From Clusia tigrina (lineage: Eukaryota > Arthropoda > Insecta > Diptera > Clusiidae), in the NCBI GenBank assembly GCA_920105625.2, contig OV050030.1, positions 79,325,400-79,389,399 on the forward strand: DNA of 64,000 bases, given 5' to 3'. Below are positions 23,641 through 33,888 of the stretch, piece by piece (the first letter of the stretch is position 1; every line of letters begins with the position of its first letter). The notes under the pieces were generated by a model. That model ran no database searches and had not been told where the DNA came from. It was given only the letters and a program-made list of their open reading frames with translations. Both the position numbers and the translations under genes were made by a program.

Positions 23641-24693
23641 GAGGAATACCTACGGCTAGGTCACATGGAAGAAGTTAGCGGAAGCATAAACCAACCCTTC
23701 TACTTCTTACCTCACCACTGCGTTCTGAAGCCAGACAGCACCACCACAAAGTTGCGAGCCGTTTTCGACGCATCAATGAAGATTTCAACAAATGTATCAT
23801 TCAACAATGTGCTACTACCAGGTCCAAAACTTCAAGAAGACTTATTTGCGGTTCTTTTAAGATTTCAAGTAAGCAGATATGTTTTCACAGCAAATATCGA
23901 GAAAATGTACCGACAAATCATAGTGAACGAAGCTGAAGGAAAGCATCAACTAATCTTGTGGAGATACATGCCAAGGAAACCTCTGAAAAGTTATCAATTA
24001 AACACAGTGACTTATCGAGTCACATCGGCATCATATTTGGGGATAAAATGTCTACGCATATTAGCCAAGCAACATAGCACACAATATCCGCAAGGGTCCA
24101 GATGCTTCCAATGAGATTTTTATGTGGACGACGTTATGAGTGGAACCGATACGTTAGCAGAAGCCTTGCTCGTACAGGAGGAATTGAACTCCCTCACCAA
24201 GTCAGCAGGTTTTAAGTTAAGGAAGTGGTGTGCGAGTAATAAAACACTGTTAACGAACATCAACGCAGAGGATCGAGCAATTCAATTGAATTTTGACAAC
24301 GATAGTTTTACCATCACAACGCTTGGTTTAATGTGGCAACCTGGGACTTATTGCTTCCTAATAAGGACCAAATGGAGCACAACAGCCAAAATAACGAAAC
24401 GCAAAGTACTGTCGGACATCGCGCATATTTTCGACCCATTAGGTTTTTTGTCACCAGTTGTCTCATGTGCAAAAATATTCATGAAATCGCTGTGGCGTCT
24501 AAAATTAAGCTGGGACGAAGCACTACCTATGGACTTGCATACCTTCTGGAGCCAGTTTAGAGAAAAAATCCAGGAACTTGAGAACTTGCAAATTCCACGC
24601 TACGTATTTCCAACCACAAAGGACAATGTGCATCAGAGAGAATCACACGCTTTTGCCGATACATCCGAGCAGTTATTTATGCAAGGTCGGTAA
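23620..24693 (+). pseudogene. BEL/Pao reverse transcriptase, catalytic YVDD intact
   Basis: The frame continues from gag into RT: FMEEYLRLGHMEE, KLRAVFDASMK, then (after an in-frame TGA at 24,115) FYVDDVMSG at about 24,118-24,144 and FDPLGFLSP. Both catalytic Asp are present, unlike in the other BEL copy. The VTYRVTSASYLGIKCL segment is the conserved strand before the active site. The frame ends at 24,693 within the start of RNase H (HAFADTSEQ). RNase H beyond this is broken and mostly deleted. Confidence 0.85.
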
Positions 24694-25170
24694 AAACAGA
24701 TGGATCTGTGAGCGTTCAGCTGTTATGTTCTAGATCAAACACTACACCACTACAACAACAAACGCTACCTCGGCTGGAGCTCTGTGCTGCACGGTTAGCA
24801 GCCCTATGTCAGATGATCCACACGATTACGCAACATTAACTCTCGGCCACTTCTTAACAGGTGCGCCATTGACAAGTATTGTCGACCAGCCCGCTGAGAA
24901 TAAACAAGGTTGAAACACGAATTTTGGAGTCGGTGGAGTAAGGAGTATCTAAACCACTTCCAACATCGCTACAAATGGAAGACCATTCGTCATAATTTAC
25001 CGCCTGGTAAAATAGTATTAATGAAGGAGGGTAACTTGCAAGTTATTAAATGGCGGCTTGGTCGAGTAACAAGTAACATTTCCTGGTGCTGACAGCCTAG
25101 TGCGAGTAGCGGAAATTCGAACTTCAACAGGCCTCACCAGAAGGGGCGTCCATTTACTCGCGCCATTCAA
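24694..25170 (+). pseudogene. BEL/Pao RNase H relic and integrase C-terminal domain
   Basis: From 24,694 to about 24,900 only scraps of RNase H remain (PRLELCAARLAALC-like order, with stops). At about 24,905 the sequence jumps to the integrase C-terminus: FWSRWSKEYLNHFQHRYKW, then WRLGRV and, in the next frame, RVAEIRTSTGLTRRGVHLLAP. The integrase finger and catalytic core are therefore deleted. Confidence 0.75.
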
Positions 25171-25171
25171 C

Positions 25172-25593
25172 ATGTCTACCGAAAGTAATCCAGTAGAACA
25201 AACTGATAAGCAGCTAGCTCCAGTAGAAGAAGCCACAAATGTCAACAAAAGCATAAGTCTTACACCAGCTAAGCGAAGACGATCTGTGTCATCCTTGTCA
25301 GTATTGTTGCTATGCATATGCTTTCTAATTGCTCTAATAACAGGTGATAACCCCATTACAAAGGTGCCTTTTGGAAGCCAAATAGGACTCTATTTCGAAA
25401 ATTGGGGCATACTTACTTAACAACAACAGATTGGAATATAGTTGTGTATTACAATATTTACCAATACTGGCTTGGGCGCAACAACATAGTGCAAGGAATA
25501 ACGGCAATGCAGCAAGCGTGTTCACGTATCCAAAGCAGTACAATTAATTGTGAGAAAAGTGTGCACCAATCAGTATCACGTCTTTCCTCCTAA
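25172..25593 (+). pseudogene. Envelope-like ORF after BEL pol, frameshifted
   Basis: A frame starting at about 25,172 (MSTESNPVEQ) follows the integrase tail with no gap. It has a polar N-terminus, a basic KRRR, then a hydrophobic segment of about 18 residues (SVLLLCICFLIALI) that could span a membrane. Then comes FGSQIGLYFENWG. A 1-base shift near 25,405 moves to the frame 25,402-25,593 (TTTDWNIVVYYNIYQYW). The position after pol and the FENxG...WNIVVYY pattern recall envelope-type third ORFs of some insect retroelements. Truncated; assignment is inference. Confidence 0.5.
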
Positions 25594-25684
25594 AAACACT
25601 AGTGAGATTGATGGCTGCACACTTACGGGAAGCTATACCAACTGGTAGAATCTCCTCACACAACATGCATACACGAAGAGCAAT

Positions 25685-26200
25685 TCGACAGAGACGGCGT
25701 TACACATACTTATTGGTATAGTTGAAAAAGCCATCCAGCAGAAGGATTTTGCACTAGCGGTGTTCATTGGCATAGAAGGCGCTTTCAACAATATAAATTC
25801 GAACGCCATTACGGGAGCGTTAGAAGCTCTGGGCGTCGATCCTAATATGGTAGCGCTGATAGTGACGATACTCGTTAGCAGAAAGGTAACTGCCAGCTTA
25901 AGTTCCTACACATTAAGCAGACAGGTCTGCAGAGGCACTCTCCACCCTGCTCTGGACTTTGGCGGTAAATACATGACAGCAAGCCCAAAAAAGCGGGGTT
26001 GCCATATCGTCGCCTATGCTGATAACTTGGCAATTGTGATTAGAGGGAAATATCCAAACACTCTTATGGATATTTTCCGCTCTAGAAAAGCCACGCTTTT
26101 TGGTTGGACGGAAAGGAGGGGATTAGGGTTAAACCCCGATACAATGGAATTAATCCTCTTTTCCGAGAAAAATAGATCCCCTAATGTCTCCCCGCTAACA
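25685..26200 (+). pseudogene. LINE reverse transcriptase fragment (R1/LOA-like), YADN active site
   Basis: From about 25,690 the reading is LIGIVEKAIQQKDFALAVF, then IEGAFNNINSNAITGALEALG, then a jump to GCHIVAYADNLAIVIRGKY. The usual polymerase segment between them (with GCPQGGVLSP) is largely deleted. The active-site box has AYADN in place of AYADD (about 26,010). The frame then runs into the T-rich tail of the next LINE at about 26,203, which interrupts it. Confidence 0.75.
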
Positions 26201-26433
26201 TTTATTTTTTTTTATTTTTATTTATTTTTTTTTTGTCGGAGTAAAAGTAAGCGCAGCACTCAGACAGAGTATATATCCATTGTACTGCATTTAAGGTTCC
26301 CTTTTTACTCTGCTTTAAATCTACCCGACCTCCGAAGAAATAGAAGTAGATCCTGTGGTGCCAAGGAGCCAAGTTGGTCACTCCTCAGCATATCAGTGAC
26401 AAAAATCCCAAACAGAATTCGAGCAAAGGCAGG

Positions 26434-26950
26434 TCAGACGCAAAGGAAATGGTCCGCCGTCTCGTCTTCTTCTCCACAGGCTGGGCACAGCGCACTGTCT
26501 GATATGCCAATCCTTTCCATGTTCCTAGCCCATGGAAACTGCCCCGTCATCACACCAACCAACAGCCTGCAGTCCCTCCTCCGTAAAGATAGAAGGAACC
26601 GCGACCATCGGTGAGAGATAAGAGGTAGCATAATTTTCGTCCATCCGCAGCCTCTCTCATCCCGCCATGCTCGCTGGTGTGTCGAAACAACCCACTTGTT
26701 TGCAGTGGCTTTGATGACAGCAGAAGGGAGTGGCAGAACAGGCTCAGGGCCAATGAAAACAGCCTCAGAGCCCATCCTGGCCAAAGAGACAGAGGTCTCG
26801 TTTCCCGCAATGCCAGCGTGTTCCGGTACCCAAGTCAGCGTCAGACTATTATGTTATCCAACATAAGTTAGCCTGATTTGGAGGACCTGACTATCGTGAA
26901 AGTGGTGGTAGGACAATCCAAGGCCATGAGCGCAGCTTGGCTGTCACTGC
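26434..26950 (-). pseudogene. LINE RNase H and C-terminal zinc finger
   Basis: At about 26,950-26,900 the minus strand reads ICVCSDSQAALMAL, with a catalytic Asp of RNase H. At 26,850-26,790 it reads LTLTWVPEHAGIAGNE, the His-containing end of the domain. The frame 26,784-26,434 continues to CPACGEEDETADHFLCVCP, a C-x2-C...H...C finger common at LINE C-termini. The stretch between the RNase H halves is shortened. Confidence 0.75.
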
Positions 26951-27776
26951 AGACACAAATAGTGACAGTGCTTTGGATGTCTTCAGTTCGACATGTGTTT
27001 TCCAAAGAAGTTTGTTATCAAGGATGACTCCAAGATATTTGAATTCCTTGGATAGCTGGATAGTGACTCCTTTTAGTGTAGGCAGAATAAGTCCATCAAG
27101 CTTTCTCCTTCTGGTAAAGAGGACAATACCAGTCTTGACAGGATTAGCCGATAGCCCATTGGCACTGCACCAAGTGTCAATCATATCCAGAGTTCTCTGC
27201 ACCCTTCTGCAACCAATCATAAGGGATGGACCTGTCACAAGACAGCCAACATCATCCGCATATGCCTGAGCGTATACACCCGAGTCATTAATGGCGTTAA
27301 GCAGGGGATCGATTACCATGCACCAGGGCAATGGAGACAGTACACCACCTTGGGGACAGCCTCTATTAACCCCAGACGACACCAGCAAATCTTCCTCCGC
27401 CCGCACCGTTATGATTCTCTGGGCCAGCATTGAACGTATCCAATTTACTAGGACCCGGTCTACGCCATGCCGCCTAGCAGAGCCGCACATACTGTCGAAA
27501 GTAGCATTGTCAAACGCACCCTCTATGTCCACAAAGATCCCTATTGCGTATTCTTTCCTGTCGATGGCTCGCTCTATCCTTCCAACAAGGTTTTGCAGAG
27601 CCGTCTCGCAGTATTTTCCGCTTTGATAGGCATGCTGAAATGGAGAGAGTGGATGCGTCTTCAGAGACTCCCTACGCATGCGAAGCTCCACCAGCCGTTC
27701 TAAACTTTTTAGCATGAACGAGGTCATACTAATAGGTCTGAAGCTCTTGGGATTGGTGTAGTCGTGTCTTCCAACC
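26891..27776 (-). pseudogene. LOA-like LINE reverse transcriptase, YADD intact
   Basis: Frame 27,727-26,891 (278 residues): FQHAYQSGKYCETAL, IFVDIEGAFDNATF, NRGCPQGGVLSP, then AYADDVGCLVTG at about 27,245. This is followed by EFKYLGVILDNKLLWKTHV. Both catalytic Asp are present. Just upstream, LIPKVGRHDYTNPKSFRPIS lies in a different frame, so a shift occurs near 27,775. The frame ends by running out of frame into RNase H. Confidence 0.85.
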
Positions 27777-28560
27777 TTAGGAATGAAAGCTCACTATCCT
27801 CCAAGAGCGTGGTACATAGGCCAGTGCGAGACATGCAGTGAAGATCTTCTTCAGTGCTGCCATCACTAACTCAATGCCTTCCTTCAACACAATCGGATAT
27901 ATGCCATCCAGTCCGGGCGATTTGAAGCTGTCAAAGGATTTGATAGCAAATCTAATGGGAGCCTCATTCGCCACAGTTCTGGCGACACACCAATCATGTC
28001 GAGAGGGTGTAGCTGCCCTGACAACAGTACCAACCAAAGGTGGTTGTTGAAGGGCTGTGCTTACCTGATTTCCTGGAAAATGTGACTCCAACAGCAAGCT
28101 GAGTGTCTCACTTTGCCCTCCGTATAGGAGCAATCAGGTTTCCTGAGCGACTCCAGCTTAGCGGTTTGGTCCTTTTTCAGGACTTTCACCAGTTTTGCCG
28201 TGTCACTCAGGGATTCGATATCACTGCAGAAATCTCAAAAAGAAGCCCTTTTCGAGTCGCGAATTAGCTTCTTGTAGTCCCTCTGAACACGTCGATATCG
28301 TTCCCAGTCCTCATCAAGATTCGTCTTGAGGGCCCGGTTGAGGAGTTTTCTAGACTCACGCCTCAGCACCTAAAGCTCTCGATGCCACCATGGAACAGGA
28401 GATCGGCTAAAAGAAGGTCTAGTTGGACAGTCTAGCTCGAAGCTGTTTGTTATAGCAATGTTGAGTTCAACAGCCGCCTCAGTGTTTTGCCCCTTGCGAA
28501 GTTTCAGTGGCGTCACTCAGTGCCTCCCTGAACTTTCGCCAGTCTGTTTTTCTTGGGTTT
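27777..28560 (-). pseudogene. LINE ORF2 linker between endonuclease and RT
   Basis: Frame 28,133-27,777 contains SETLSLLLESHFPGN and FKSPGLDGIYPIVLKEG, the K-SPG-DG-P motif 0 of LINE RTs. From 28,560 to 28,134 the linker NPRKTDWRKFREALSDA and KTGESPEKGP-like segments cross several stops. Confidence 0.7.
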
Positions 28561-29190
28561 CTGGTGGGCAATGGCATCTGCGCCTGCTCGCCACACTGAA
28601 AATCAATGTATCTGTGGTCCGAGCAGGAGTCTTCGGCGAGGACCCTCCAGTTGTTGATGGACCATCCTTAAATTTGACAGGGTGATGTCAATTAGCTCCT
28701 GCCTTCTTGTAGTCACAAAAGTAGGCTGCTTGCCTACATTGTGGATGTTCAGACTGGAGCATTGCACTTGCTGCTTCCCCAGATCGTATGCTGGGCATTA
28801 GCATCGCAACAAAGAACGAGACCAAGGTTGCACCGCTCACAGAACCCTACGAGAGTAGCGACCTTCCCAGGTGGTGGCGCCTCCAAAGCATCGTAAGGAA
28901 AGTAAGCAGATGCAATCACGAACCTCGACCATCCGTGCATACTCTTAAAACTAATCTCTGCCGCAACCAGATCCTGACAACAAAATAGGTCAAGGCAGGT
29001 CGCTGCGAGATGGGATGATATTATAAGACCGGCTCTAGGTCAAATCGAGTTTCTGTCATATAATATCGTGGCCCCAGAGGCGACTCCTAAAGACCCAGGG
29101 CTCTTGTACTGTTGTTATGTGGGTAATGTGTGCAGCAGGGTGAGTCGTCTACTTAGGATTACAGTAGCGGCTTTAAAATGCTGCAAGTTA
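28560..29190 (-). pseudogene. LINE apurinic-type endonuclease remnant
   Basis: Starts at about 29,190 with QINLQHFKAAT, the usual entry to ORF2 of this group. The best frame is 28,940-28,749 (VIASAYFP, LVLCCDANAQHTIWGSS), which holds the DANA motif. The end is DSCSDHRYIDF (about 28,630), the SDH motif with its catalytic His. The QEP region is missing or unreadable. The enzyme would nick target DNA to prime reverse transcription. Confidence 0.75.
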
Positions 29191-29239
29191 ATCTGCGTTA
29201 CCGTCAAAGGATGATAACTACGAGAACCGTCTGAGCCAT

Positions 29240-30468
29240 TCACCTAGGAAAGACATGGAAAGTGACAGTCCCAAAGAAGAGACTCAGACGGCTCCGGTAC
29301 CGAGAGCCCATGACATCAACAGAGGGCTCATCTATTTGCACCACAAGACTAGCACTTTCCTTACCATCCCGGTTGCTACCCTTGGTGTGCGAAAGAACTC
29401 GCCAAAGCCTCGTGTTGATGCCAGGGTTCTGAGCACGCATACAGGAAACGACATCTGCGGTCGACAGATCGGGATCCGGAATCCAGCAGAAGGCCTTCCT
29501 GAGGGACACGCCTGCTTCGCTATAGACAGAAAAGCGAGTGGTCCCTATGGGGGCACGTCATTGACTACACCCTTGAGCCAATCAAAGTTTGCCTGAGACG
29601 CGCACGACACCTGTAGAGTGCCGTCCTTTGTCTCATAGCCCTTCGCATTAGCTTCAGGACCGGAGGCAATGACGCGACGCATCAGATGACCTTTGCAGTA
29701 TTTTATCTCTGCATCAGTCAGCCGATGGTCAGGCCCCAGCTTCCAAATCACCGCCATTGGTTGCGGTCGGTAGTTTTCTCGCTGTACGATAGCTTGGCTG
29801 CACCTTTGGAAGTGCTTGGGCGAAGGTCACCACCCTCCACTGGCAAAAACTTCGCCGGCCAGATTGTTTTGCTGGGTGCGAGGGGCTGGGCAGACTACAG
29901 CTTACTGGCAACATTCTTCCCCACCGCCGCCACCGAGGCTTCGCTCGTACCCTTTGGGGTCGTAGCGCCACCAGCAGTAACATGTTGGTATGTTGTTTTC
30001 AGCAACAATCTTCCGCCGCTTACCTCGCGAGCGAGATTTCGGAGCCGTCAATCCCTCCGCAGACTCGGTGGCTTCCGTGGATTTCACTTCCGTCGACCTG
30101 GGCCTTTTGGAGGGAGTTGACACAGAAGGGCCGGCAGAGCCACGTGAGGCCGGCACGAGCCTAGCAAGCCGCTTCCTTCTCTTCCTCCTCGCTTGCATTT
30201 GCGTTTCCCCAGAACCACTGATCGGTCGCTCCGCCACTGTGGTGACTTCCCGACGCAGGCCCTCTGGATCCAGGGTACGTTCCTCCGTCTCTGAAGAATA
30301 AGAGATTGTGGTAACAACCCCCGTCTCCTCCAGGTTGCGCTCTCGCTGATAAAGGCGAGAGACTTTAGCGATGGTTGGGGCCTCCAGAATCCGTGCCCCT
30401 GACGCCGAAGCGGGTGGATTGCCACATGCGTGGGTTCCACCTGGAGTATTATCCTGTATGTTGTCCAT
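29240..30468 (-). pseudogene. LOA-like LINE ORF1 (RNA-binding protein)
   Basis: Starts at the ATG 30,468 (MDNIQDNTPGG). The N-terminal ~190 residues are basic and disordered-looking, with RKRRKRLARL and SRSRGKRRK clusters. A frame change leads to 29,757-29,545 (MAVIWKLGPDHRLTDAE), and a one-base loss in a C-run at about 29,545 leads to 29,509-29,240. That last part has QNPGINTRLWRVLSHT and VVQIDEPSVDVMGS, a pattern shared with 60,894-61,229 and 51,330-51,662. This fold family is, as far as I recall, called DUF4780. Confidence 0.7.
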
Positions 30469-30830
30469 CGCCAGACAGTGGTTCGGGACTCCTCCCTAGC
30501 CAGTTTGGTCCGCGGATGGTACCCATTCTTTATACCATCAGACAGACAGACATAACTCCCGCCCCTCCTATAGGTTCAGAAGTAATGTAATTTGCCTACC
30601 AAGGGTCCTATCCGCCACCTGGGGACGCATCCGATGGGATGGCAGGCAACTCCACACGGAAACTCACTTACTAAGCGAATATTTATTTTGACTTCGTCCG
30701 AAGCGCATCTACTCGCATAAGCTTGCATCATCTTTGTACGTACCGGTCCAGAAAGGGGGAGGGGTATGCAGAGTTCATGGACGGACATCACTCTCACAGG
30801 ACGGGCGTTACCAGAACCAACAATTGCAGA

Positions 30831-31713
30831 GGATTAGATTTATAAAAGCTTAGCATAAGCTTAAGTTGTAATTAGTAATTTTGTTTGTATATACGCCAGA
30901 GAGAAAAGAGTCAATGAAGGACCAAAATATAAAAAGGGGAAATAAAAAAATAAACGGATAGAAATAAAAGAACAAATACAAAAGAGGTACAAAAGAAAAC
31001 AAAACATAAAAAATATAGAAAAGTAAAGTATAAAGGAAAAAATATAAAAAAACACAAAAAAACAATGATAGAACCCAAATAAGGCGATTTTTTTAAAGAA
31101 TAAAAAAAACAATGTATATACATGTAATATAGAATTAAAGAAATGCACTGAATTGTTTACAGTGCAATAAAAATATTGTAGATATACATTGGAAGTTAGT
31201 TGCTTCTAACTTCCCACTTCTAGAAAGAGGGGACGGATGTTGTGAATTAGAATCAAGCTACACGGTCCCCAACAAATCGAAATAATAAACTGTGCTGATA
31301 TTTGTCTATTTTGAAAATATTGAAATATCCAAAATTTCATGACAAATTTAATTCTGCTTGACTATATATTTAAAAAAAAGCCACAGGGCATATCATAAAA
31401 TAATACTATACATGAAGACGCTTTTATTTTTATTTAATTACCTTTTTTTTAATACACAATGCGCTACCTGCCGAAAAGATCGAAATACAAATATGTACAT
31501 ACATATGTATGTATGTATATGATTTGTCAAGATTGAATTTCATAATACTCCACCCTCTCCAGTCCTCTTCTATGACACACATTAAATAATTCTGCTCTAG
31601 TTTTGGTCCAATAAAATTATATAATACTGGTTAATTTATGGAAAATAGTAAAAAATTTTTATTTATGTTTATAAAAATTATACTTACTTTAAAAAAAAAT
31701 GTATAAAACCATA
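30831..31713. other. Intergenic AT-rich DNA with an A/G-biased tract
   Basis: From about 30,890 to 31,125 the plus strand is almost free of C and T and consists of A-rich purine runs (AAATATAAAAAGGGGAAAT and similar), which create long Phe/Leu/Tyr-rich antisense frames with no meaning. At about 31,222-31,235 AGAAAGAGGGGACGG is followed by TGTTGTGAATTAG, which could be a polypurine tract and an LTR start, but no partner is visible. A (CATA)n-like patch lies at about 31,497-31,522. Confidence 0.45.
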
Positions 31714-31785
31714 GCTTTTTGCTGGGTTCGAACACTAAGCCACAAAAATTATGGACCACATCGCAAACCATTGAGCCAAAAAGAC
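31714..31785 (-). ncRNA. tRNA-like Pol III unit (tRNA pseudogene or SINE head)
   Basis: On the minus strand a 72-nt segment has an A-box-like TGGCTCAATGG at the tRNA position and a B-box GTTCGAACC near its 3' end. The 7-nt ends GTCTTTT and AAAAAGC can pair with one mismatch, as in an acceptor stem. A run of nine T follows 14 nt after the 3' end (A9 at 31,691-31,699 on plus), a Pol III terminator. The anticodon and T stems do not pair well, so a working tRNA is unlikely. A decayed tRNA or tRNA-derived SINE fits better. Confidence 0.4.
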
Positions 31786-31799
31786 TCATATCAGCTGTG

Positions 31800-32250
31800 T
31801 TGATTTTGGATTATATTAGGGAGGCAAAGTATTTGCTGGTGCAATTCTGAATTAACTAAAATTTGTATAATTCTGTACATAACATTCCGCAAAAAATCTA
31901 TTTTACTATTCGTTCCGATCACGGTCAGTTAAGCATCCGTCAAATATTCTTTTATGCCTTTTAATAGGAAAAATTCACATTACCGGTTACGTGCCAGTCA
32001 CAGTCCAAGCTGGGTTTTTCAAAAAGAATACTTGACCGAAGGTTCAACGGCAGTGTGGAATGTATCGCTTGCTTGTGGATTTCATTCCGATGAAATTTTA
32101 AGTGTTCTAGTGTAGGAATCGACTTTATGTGCCAGCATGTGTGGAATTGTGGAATAAATACGATCGACGCCATCCACTTTGCTTAAATTTTATTTGTTTT
32201 TGTTGTTGTCTCTCTTATTACCTCAACTTTGAGCATTTATTAAAAGAATA
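31800..32250. other. No gene recognised
   Basis: Mixed AT-rich sequence between the tRNA-like unit and the Tc1 tail. It might contain degraded Tc1 transposase sequence, but I cannot read the second catalytic Asp region in any frame. Confidence 0.35.
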
Positions 32251-32511
32251 GTGCATTGTACAGCACACGTACATTCTTATAATTACTTCATATTAATTTT
32301 ATATAAATATATACAAAATCATCAACTTCACTCACCACCCCAGTCGCCGGATTTGAATCCCATAGAGCATTTATGGGAAAAATTAGAACGTCGAATCCGA
32401 AAGAACCCGATTAACAATAAGCAGGATCTCAAAAATGCACTCACTGAAGAATGGAACCGTATTCCAAAGGAAGTTACGGAAACATTAGTATTTTCTATGA
32501 AAAATAGATAG
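32251..32511 (+). pseudogene. Tc1-like transposase C-terminal fragment
   Basis: The 86-residue frame contains PPQSPDLNPIEHLWEKLERRIRK, the end of the Tc1 DD34E catalytic domain including its Glu. It then has NALTEEWNRIP and a proper stop. The first two catalytic Asp and the paired HTH domain are absent. The first ~25 residues look like unrelated flank. No terminal inverted repeats are evident. Confidence 0.85.
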
Positions 32512-32869
32512 AACGCAATCTTAACACTTGAAGGTGGGCCTACTAAATTCTAATGAAACATTTTTGATCGTATTTAATAAGTGTAAAACCGAATTTTCCT
32601 TATGGTATGTAGGCTTTTCTGTGCATTAAAAATGGGTTTTGCTAATTTTTATTAAAAAATCCTTTGTAAAACATAATTATTGCCTGATTTTTATTAATTA
32701 TTTTCTGTTTGGATTGATTTCATGTGTATTTTATTCCGATAGCATGTATATATTTCCCAGAACTAGCTTTGACCAGCGGTTATGTAGACTTTCCTGCGCC
32801 ACTGTACATTTCAATTTATTTCTTAATTTTATACACCAATTTTTTTCTTTTTTTTTTACAAATTTACTA
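32512..32869. other. Tc1 3' flank and AT-rich DNA
   Basis: Following the Tc1 stop codon is about 360 bp of AT-rich sequence, partly perhaps the Tc1 3' untranslated region. No terminal repeat or gene is seen. The T-rich short frames here look accidental. Confidence 0.4.
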
Positions 32870-32873
32870 TGTA

Positions 32874-33119
32874 TGTGAGATGAGAGAGAGAGTCAGTCGC
32901 AATCCGTAAGTAGTCACATAAAGTTGTAGTCGTTGTGCGCGCTAATAAGTTTTCCTATTTTTACAGTCGCATACGAAGTTGTCGCCGGTCGTTAACGGAA
33001 GAAATTAATGTTTGATACCTTTTTATAATCTTTTAATTTTTCATTTTTATAATCTATTAATTTTTCATTTTTGTAATATAAACCTATCGTTTAAATATAA
33101 TTGGCTTTATCGGCTTACA
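32874..33119 (+). repeat. 5' LTR of the mdg3-like element
   Basis: 246 bp, TG...CA ends. Its 3' part (32,985-33,119) is matched by 35,431-35,565 with only a few base differences. It includes tandem T-rich phrases (TTTTTAATTTTTCATTTTT-like) that occur twice within each copy. Confidence 0.85.
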
Positions 33120-33138
33120 TGGGGCTCAACCGTCCGAG
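33120..33138 (+). promoter_or_regulatory. Candidate primer-binding site
   Basis: TGGGGCTCAACCGTCCGAG follows the LTR CA end directly and starts with the TGG that pairs with tRNA CCA. I cannot name the tRNA. Confidence 0.6.
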
Positions 33139-33507
33139 AAATAAAAAAACTGTAAAAAAGTAAAACGTGGAAGTAAAACCGTGCTCCAAAAAATAAAGTA
33201 AAAAGTCAAAATTTATACGTGATTAGCAGAAGTTGTGCTGTGTTCTGAAAATCGGGACTTTAAAGGTAAACCGCAGAACTGCGTTTATTGAGTATACAAC
33301 AACAAAAATAGTACTTTTTAAGGTCAAGGACAAAGTCAACGCGAGTAGAGGACGACGAAGGTGACATTTTTTTTAATGCTAAAAACGAAACAACAAAGGA
33401 AGGTATAACTACAGCCAGTACAAATAACGATAACGAAGGCGTAAAGGAGAATAACACAGAAACAACGGCAACAACGAATATAAGAGATAAAAGCAGCAGC
33501 GAAATGG

Positions 33508-33888
33508 CAGAAATGGGCGAATTGATTAGACTTCTCAGACTAAAATTTGCAAAGGAAGAGGAGCAGTAAGCGGCTATGTCAACAGAAAGCATCGACGACG
33601 TTATATCCGAATTCGATGGCAGATCACTTACGCGCATATAGGAATGGTTCAACAATTTCGAAAAATGTGCCGTAGCGTATAAGTCGAGCGAAAGTCAAAA
33701 ATACGTTTTTGCAAGACGCAAAATGACAAAAACCGCAAAAGATTTTATCGATGCAGTATATGTCCACGATTATAAATCACTGAAAGAAGAAGTTACAAAA
33801 GAGTTTCAACGCGAATTTATAAGCGCGGAAGCAGATGCAAGAGAGGAAAAAGCAAAACGAAGAAAGTATGCATGAGTACATATTGCAT
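33508..33888 (+). pseudogene. mdg3-like gag N-terminal part, interrupted
   Basis: From MAEMGELIRLLRLKF (about 33,508) through STESIDDVISEFDGRSL, WFNNFEKCAVAY and FARRKMTKTAKDFI. The frame meets a TAA at about 33,567 and a TAG at about 33,640. It then overlaps the downstream frame at about 33,835-33,870, where a shift is needed. It resembles the retrotransposon capsid domain of gypsy Gags. Confidence 0.65.

Larger units (their letters stand above)
26203..30830 (-). mobile_element. LOA-like LINE, nearly complete but decayed
   Basis: Minus-strand order: leader (about 30,830-30,470), ORF1 (30,468-29,240), endonuclease (about 29,190-28,560), linker and RT (28,560-26,960), RNase H (26,950-26,700), C-terminal finger (about 26,480-26,434), and a tail ending in an A-rich run (T-rich at 26,203-26,237 on the plus strand). 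Presence of RNase H together with a two-ORF layout suggests the LOA/I group. Frameshifts separate most modules. It interrupts the plus-strand LINE fragment on its left. Confidence 0.8.

Noticed and set aside
30850..31148. Three overlapping Phe/Leu-rich ORFs resembling membrane proteins (minus)
   Set aside because: They read the complement of an A/G-rich tract; composition explains the hydrophobicity.
31222..31260. Polypurine tract plus LTR start (AGAAAGAGGGGACGG then TGTTGTG)
   Set aside because: No matching second LTR, primer site or pol sequence nearby; too weak to list as an element.
31714..31785. A functional tRNA gene
   Set aside because: The anticodon stem and T stem do not pair and no standard anticodon loop can be placed, so I keep it only as tRNA-like.
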